Assembly: GCF_002155145.1 (NCBI RefSeq)
Contig: NZ_CP021323.1
Location: forward strand, 2,108,001 to 2,172,000
Length of the DNA: 64,000 nucleotides
Origin: Kushneria konosiri
Lineage (GTDB): Bacteria > Pseudomonadota > Gammaproteobacteria > Pseudomonadales > Halomonadaceae
Direction of reading: 5' to 3'
Shown piece after piece: positions 59,970 through 64,000 of the stretch (its first letter is position 1; each line of letters opens with the position of its first letter). A model generated the notes under the pieces. That model saw only the letters and a list, made by a program, of their open reading frames with translations, was not told the DNA's origin and ran no database searches. Position numbers and translations under genes: made by a program.

Positions 59970-60941
59970 TCACTCCCCCAGGGTAAAGCGGGCAACGTTG
60001 CTGCTGCCGGCGTGTTGGGACATGTCAACGCGTTCGCCTCTGTAATCAATGGTGACCTGATTGGCATTACCTACCGTCAGGCGAAAGGGTGGCACGCCTT
60101 CGATCGTGGCGGTGGTGCCACCTTGCTGCAGTCCGCGCAGGACGGTGGTGCCGTTGGCATCACGGACATCGACCCACGACTCACCGCCAAAGTTCATCTT
60201 CACGCTGCGGCCGCTGGCGATCGGATCGGATGGCGTGTCCTCGTCACCGGCGGTGTCCACCAGCCCGCCGGTGGCACCGTTACGGCCTTCAGGGGTGTCG
60301 ACCTGAAGACTGCCCGGCTCGGGAATGCCTTCATCGACACCTTCGGCGACCTGAGCCGCCAGTGCCGTATCGACCGGTGCGCCGTCGATCATGTTACTCG
60401 AGCCGCTGGTCGATGTGTTATCCACAGCGGGTTGCGCTTCAGGTGCCGGGGGAAGGCCGGGATCATTGGTGCCGTCCTGCGGGATGTTCTCCTGTTCGAG
60501 CATGGCGGTGTCATCGCCATAACCCGGTGCGCTTTCACGCCCCTCCCACCATAGCAGGGTCATGACCGCCAGAATAACCACGACCGCGACAGTGACCACC
60601 CTGAAGGCAATGGTGCCTGTACGAGAGGGGGGCTTGATGCTGCTGATGGGCGCCACACGCCGTTCATCCAGATCATTTCGGCCATGGACGCGATCATAGG
60701 CTGCCACAATCATGCGATCATCGAGCCCCAGCAGACGGGCGTAGGCCCGCAGATAGCCGCGCCGATAGGTGGGTATCGGGACCTGCTCAAAGTTGTCACG
60801 TTCCATGTCAGCGACCAGAGACGGACGCAGATTCAGCTGTTCAGCGGCATCTTCCAGATGCAGGCGCTGACGTTCGCGTTCTTCGCGCAGCATTTCACCG
60901 GCACCCGGCTCTCCGGCGGGAGAGGCATGCTGTTCGCTCAT
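59970..60941 (-). CDS. rodZ: cytoskeletal protein RodZ
   Basis: Bitopic membrane protein that links MreB to the cell-wall elongation machinery. 323 residues from ATG 60941. A helix-turn-helix domain at about 15-85 (GEMLREERERQRLHLEDAAE, YRRGYLRAYARLLGL), TM at about 110-132 (FRVVTVAVVVILAVMTLLWW), a long Pro/Gly/Thr-rich periplasmic linker and a C-terminal DUF4115 domain (SWVDVRDANGTTVLRGLQQG near 245). Six bp before ispG, so cotranscribed. Confidence 0.93.
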   Translation of the reverse strand: MSEQHASPAGEPGAGEMLREERERQRLHLEDAAEQLNLRPSLVADMERDNFEQVPIPTYRRGYLRAYARLLGLDDRMIVAAYDRVHGRNDLDERRVAPISSIKPPSRTGTIAFRVVTVAVVVILAVMTLLWWEGRESAPGYGDDTAMLEQENIPQDGTNDPGLPPAPEAQPAVDNTSTSGSSNMIDGAPVDTALAAQVAEGVDEGIPEPGSLQVDTPEGRNGATGGLVDTAGDEDTPSDPIASGRSVKMNFGGESWVDVRDANGTTVLRGLQQGGTTATIEGVPPFRLTVGNANQVTIDYRGERVDMSQHAGSSNVARFTLGE

Positions 60942-61007
60942 GCAGAAGATTCCTTGTTCGGTCGTGGCACGAAATGATCCTTTTCCGGCGTCTGACGCAG
61001 GCACGCC

Positions 61008-61703
61008 TTATCCATCATGTGACGCTCCGCCAGAAAGCCTTTGAGAGAGCTGGAAGCTCTCATCGGTGTGGCCGGCAAGCTGAACATAGTGGTCGAGGGC
61101 GGCGCGAGCGGCGTCATACCGCTGCTGTTGATATTGTATTTCGGCTATTCCCAGCCATGCGCGTGGCAGGCGCTCCTCCAGCTGCAGGGCACGCTGATAG
61201 GCGGCCAGCGCAGCGGCGCTATCGCCCTGGCGTCGGCGACACTGGCCCAGATTGGCAAACAGTTGGGCGCGACGCTCATAAAGCAGATCCGTGGTGGCCT
61301 GTTCGAGCTGTTCGCAGGCCTGTGGAATCCTGTTCTGACTGAACAGGAAAGCCGCGTAATTATTGCGCGCCTGTGTAAACGGGGTGCGCGCGCTCAGGGC
61401 ACGCTGGAAATATTGGTCGGCACTGGCAGTTTCACCTTGACGCTGATAGATCAGGGCCAGGCCCTGAAGGGCCTCGGGGTCGTTGGCAGAAAGGTCGATG
61501 GCGCGAACAAAGGCCTGTTGGGCCCGCTCGAGATCATCCCGCTGCAGATAGGCCATGCCCAGCCGGGTATAGGCTGTGGTGGGAGATTCATCGGAGGATG
61601 CTGTTTCACGGCTGTGGCTGGCACAGCCTGAAAGCGCCGTGACGGTCAGTAGCAGCGCCGTCACGATCAGCGATGTCTTGAGGGTGCAGCGCAAATGACT
61701 CAT
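61008..61703 (-). CDS. pilW: type IV pilus biogenesis lipoprotein PilW (PilF)
   Basis: Outer-membrane pilotin with TPR repeats that helps assemble the type IV pilus secretin. 231 residues from ATG 61703. Lipoprotein signal ending VTALSGC near Cys27, then about six TPR motifs, e.g. TRLGMAYLQRDDLERAQQAF and NLGQCRRRQGDSAAALAAYQ. The place between rlmN and rodZ is the usual one. No other pilus gene is in the window, so the function is inferred from family and position. Confidence 0.9.
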   Translation of the reverse strand: MSHLRCTLKTSLIVTALLLTVTALSGCASHSRETASSDESPTTAYTRLGMAYLQRDDLERAQQAFVRAIDLSANDPEALQGLALIYQRQGETASADQYFQRALSARTPFTQARNNYAAFLFSQNRIPQACEQLEQATTDLLYERRAQLFANLGQCRRRQGDSAAALAAYQRALQLEERLPRAWLGIAEIQYQQQRYDAARAALDHYVQLAGHTDESFQLSQRLSGGASHDG

Positions 61704-61821
61704 CGACTTCCTGATGTGATGAACATGTCCGAGTCTGTCCAATATTAGCGAAATCGTTGACCATCAAAGCGCTGCCACCCCACCAAGTCAAGTCGATAAC
61801 AGGCAGGGCAGGGTGAGCAGA

Positions 61822-62955
61822 TCATGATGCGTCGAGCTGGACGGCCTTGATATAGCGCTCGGCACGCTTTGTGCGGTCCTTGACGCGACCGACCAGCTGT
61901 CCGCAGGCCGCATCGATGTCATCGCCGCGGGTGGTGCGCACCGGGGCATTGTGCCCGAGCTCATAAAGCCACGTCTGAAACCGCATGACCTGATTGCGTG
62001 ACGGCTTTTCATAGCCGGCATGCGGGAAGGGGTTGAACGGAATCAGGTTGATCTTGCAGGGCAGATCCCCGAGCACCTCGGCCAGCTGCTCGGCGTGCTC
62101 GCGCTGATCGTTGACGTCCTTGATCAGGGTGTACTCGATGGTGATGTGGCGGGTGCCATCGCTTTTGGACAGATACCGTCGGCAGGCGTCCAGAAGCGTT
62201 GCAATGTTGTATTTGCGGTTGAGCGGCACCAGGGTGTTGCGAAGCGCGTCATTGGCGGCATGCAGTGAAATGGCCAGTGCCACATCGATCTCGTCGCCCA
62301 GTTTCTCGATCATCGGCACCACGCCCGAAGTCGACAGGGTGACGCGACGCTTGGAGAGCCCGTAGCCGTTGTCATCGAGCATCAGGTGCATGGCGGGCAC
62401 GACGTTGTCGTAGTTCAAAAGCGGCTCGCCCATGCCCATCATGACCACGTTGGTGACGGCGCGCCGGCCGTCATCATGGCCCATGCGCCCGCCGGCACTG
62501 GCCTGAGCCACCCACAACTGGCCGATGATCTCGGCGGCGGTGAGGTTGCGCTGAAAGCCCTGCTTGCCGGTCGAGCAGAAGCTGCAGTCCAGTGAGCAGC
62601 CAACCTGGGAAGAGACGCACAGCGTACGGCGACTGCCGTTTTCTGACGGAATCAGAACGGTTTCCACAAAGCTGCCGTCTTCGACCTCCAGCACCCATTT
62701 CTGTGTGCCATCGCTGGACTGGCCTTCGTAGACCACTTTGGGTCCACGAATTTCGGCCACGCGTGCAAGCTTGTCACGCAGGGCCTTGGAAATATTGGTC
62801 ATCTGCGAGAAATCATCGACACCCTCATGATGGATCCACTTCATGACCTGCGCGGCGCGAAATTTTTTCTCGCCCTGGTCGATGAAGAACTGCTCCATCT
62901 GGCTGCGTGAAAGACCCAGAAGATTGACGGGTGTCGTCGTGGCAGTCTGTGTCAT
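61822..62955 (-). CDS. rlmN: 23S rRNA/tRNA adenine-C2 methyltransferase RlmN
   Basis: Radical-SAM enzyme methylating A2503 of 23S rRNA and A37 of some tRNAs. 377 residues from ATG 62955. Cluster ligands Cys120, Cys124 and Cys127 ([13 protein letters not shown]). [10 protein letters not shown] is the SAM-binding stretch, and [15 protein letters not shown] is typical. A methyl-carrying Cys lies near the C-terminus (AACGQL). The 118 bp between this gene and pilW show nothing clear. Confidence 0.96.
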   Translation of the reverse strand: MTQTATTTPVNLLGLSRSQMEQFFIDQGEKKFRAAQVMKWIHHEGVDDFSQMTNISKALRDKLARVAEIRGPKVVYEGQSSDGTQKWVLEVEDGSFVETVLIPSENGSRRTLCVSSQVGCSLDCSFCSTGKQGFQRNLTAAEIIGQLWVAQASAGGRMGHDDGRRAVTNVVMMGMGEPLLNYDNVVPAMHLMLDDNGYGLSKRRVTLSTSGVVPMIEKLGDEIDVALAISLHAANDALRNTLVPLNRKYNIATLLDACRRYLSKSDGTRHITIEYTLIKDVNDQREHAEQLAEVLGDLPCKINLIPFNPFPHAGYEKPSRNQVMRFQTWLYELGHNAPVRTTRGDDIDAACGQLVGRVKDRTKRAERYIKAVQLDAS

Positions 62956-63039
62956 GGCAGTGAGCTCGCTGGTGTCGTTGGAGAAAGAAGGCCGCCACCT
63001 GCCCATAAGGCAGATGACGGCCGGGCGCGGCGGGCAGTA

Positions 63040-63468
63040 TCAGCCGCGCGGGCAGATTTCTTCGTCAGAGAAGAAGTAGGCCACTTCACGCTGGGCAGAT
63101 TCCGGTGCATCGGAGCCGTGAACGGCGTTGGCGTCGATGGAAGAAGCGAAATCGGCGCGAATGGTGCCGGCCTCGGCCTTCTTCGGGTCGGTGGCGCCCA
63201 TCAGTTCACGGTTTTTGGCGATGGCATTGTCGCCTTCAAGCACCTGAACAACGACCGGGCCGGAGGTCATGAAGGAGACCAGGTCATTGAAGAAGGGACG
63301 CTCGCGGTGCTCGGCGTAAAAGCCCTCGGCCTTTTCCTGTGACAGGCTGACCATCTTGCAGGCCACGACCTGCAGACCGGCCTTCTCGAAACGAGAAATG
63401 ATGTCGCCTACGGCATTCTTGGCAACGGCGTCCGGCTTGATGATGGAGAGAGTACGTTCCTGGGCCAT
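63040..63468 (-). CDS. ndk: nucleoside diphosphate kinase
   Basis: Balances NTP and dNTP pools by phosphate transfer from ATP. 142 residues from ATG 63468, with aggag 10 nt upstream. Phosphohistidine His117 in [21 protein letters not shown] at the start, and the Lys and Arg residues of the active site (ERPFF, GTIRADF) are present. Family certain. Directly followed by rlmN. Confidence 0.97.
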   Translation of the reverse strand: MAQERTLSIIKPDAVAKNAVGDIISRFEKAGLQVVACKMVSLSQEKAEGFYAEHRERPFFNDLVSFMTSGPVVVQVLEGDNAIAKNRELMGATDPKKAEAGTIRADFASSIDANAVHGSDAPESAQREVAYFFSDEEICPRG

Positions 63469-63528
63469 GTTAAAGGGCTCCTGACAGGGTAATGAATTCA
63501 AGGTAAGTCGTGATTCACGATAGCGCAG

Positions 63529-63559
63529 AGCCGGCAGCCGTGTTGACAGCTGCCGGCTC
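63529..63559 (-). terminator. hairpin between iscA and ndk
   Basis: gagccggcagc and its complement around a 10-base loop, 65 nt beyond the iscA stop. No T-run follows, so termination is uncertain. A TATAAT on the minus strand (63581 to 63576) lies just upstream and may start ndk transcription, with no convincing -35. Confidence 0.4.
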
Positions 63560-63624
63560 CGGCAAAAATCGCGCCATTATAGCTGTCGCTGGCGCAACAT
63601 GCATCCGCATTGGTGCGGGCCTGC

Positions 63625-63951
63625 TCAGACGCTGAAACTTTCCCCGCAGCCGCACTCGTCGCGAACGTTGGGATTGTTGAAGCGAAAGAATCGATTGAGG
63701 CCTTCGCTGACGTAATCCACTTCGGTGCCGTCAAGTACGGACAGGGCGTCACTGTCCACGATGACCCTGACGCCGTGATCCTCGAAGACCTGATCATCGG
63801 CTTCGACGCTATCGGCAAAGTCGAGTACGTAGCTGTAGCCCGAGCAGCCGCTTGGCTTGACCGCGACACGCAGTCCTTCGCCACTGCCACGCTCTTCGAG
63901 GACGTGGCGAATCTGGTGAGCGGCGGCTTCGGAAATCGAGATCCGGGCCAT
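63625..63951 (-). CDS. iscA: iron-sulfur cluster assembly protein IscA
   Basis: A-type carrier of Fe or Fe-S clusters, 108 residues from ATG 63951 (ggggagg 8 nt upstream). The three ligands are Cys36, Cys100 and Cys102 ([17 protein letters not shown]). YVLDFAD and [11 protein letters not shown] match E. coli IscA more than ErpA. Length is that of E. coli IscA. In related bacteria hscB, hscA and fdx follow; here ndk comes next. The window ends just 49 bp upstream, so iscU or iscS cannot be checked. Confidence 0.9.
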   Translation of the reverse strand: MARISISEAAAHQIRHVLEERGSGEGLRVAVKPSGCSGYSYVLDFADSVEADDQVFEDHGVRVIVDSDALSVLDGTEVDYVSEGLNRFFRFNNPNVRDECGCGESFSV

Positions 63952-64000
63952 GATGGTGTCCTCCCCGGTGATGCGCATCAATTGCGCGATAAAAAAAGGA

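Noticed and set aside
58935-60554. 539-codon open frame on the plus strand opposite ispG and rodZ
   Set aside because: It is the antisense of two well-supported genes; the translation has no family resemblance and high GC third positions create such frames.

Overview
The window is chromosomal DNA of a gammaproteobacterium, most likely a member of the Halomonadaceae (the Halomonas / Kushneria / Salinicola group). I infer this from the 16S rRNA text, the rrn layout (16S, tRNA-Ile, tRNA-Ala, 23S, 5S), the NrdA with a duplicated ATP-cone region, and gene neighbourhoods shared with Pseudomonas and other gammaproteobacteria. The genus cannot be settled by eye. Coding density is high. I see no prophage, insertion sequence, CRISPR array, integrase or plasmid gene.

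Layout. 1-748: 3' part of pssA. 749-6384: a complete rrn operon with two candidate promoters, boxA sites, RNase III processing stems and a terminator. 6690-7296: two small convergent lipoproteins, one with an 11-residue repeat. 7501-11606: nrdAB (class I ribonucleotide reductase) on the minus strand behind a tandem pair of NrdR boxes. 12195-14690: an RstA/RstB-like two-component system. 14698-20131: metR, a DUF457 membrane protein, a uracil-DNA glycosylase family protein, a DoxX protein, gloA and two tandem lpxT-like genes. 20329-31548: the pepA-holC-valS neighbourhood, enlarged by ilvE, a short-chain dehydrogenase and a chemoreceptor gene with its own sigma-28 promoter, with lptFG divergent from pepA. 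31766-34356: aldehyde dehydrogenase, bfd and bfr. 34441-39303: the coupled truC-tcdA-DUF1653 genes, cobB, a BASS transporter, a DTW-domain protein and a small monooxygenase. 39375-46186: a TraB-family membrane protein, trkA, dodecin, nicotinamidase, rsmB, fmt and def. 46346-50795: an outward-facing partner of dprA, then dprA, tsaC, hemF and aroE. 50811-53838: a LoiP-like metalloprotease, a DUF815 ATPase and two unrecognised exported proteins. 53943-63951: the minus-strand run iscA, ndk, rlmN, pilW, rodZ, ispG, hisS, yfgM, bamB, der.

Functional themes are translation and tRNA/rRNA modification (rrn, valS, hisS, rsmB, fmt, def, tsaC, tcdA, truC, rlmN, der), envelope building (pssA, lptFG, lpxT x2, bamB, yfgM, rodZ, lipoproteins), nucleotide supply (nrdAB, ndk), iron storage and Fe-S or haem biogenesis (bfd-bfr, iscA, ispG, hemF) and potassium uptake (trkA), which matters for a salt-tolerant cell.

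No new multi-gene system is evident. The most noteworthy signal is the NrdB small subunit. It has Phe where the radical Tyr of classical class Ia enzymes sits, Glu where the first Asp ligand sits, and ligand spacing that matches the radical-free Mn/Fe (class Ic) enzyme of Chlamydia. Other points worth a second look are the LEA-like 11-mer repeat lipoprotein, the tandem lpxT copies, the sirtuin lacking most zinc cysteines, the dprA partner lacking its LysM domain, and gene orders that depart from the usual gammaproteobacterial arrangement (iscA next to ndk; rsmB and trkA separated).
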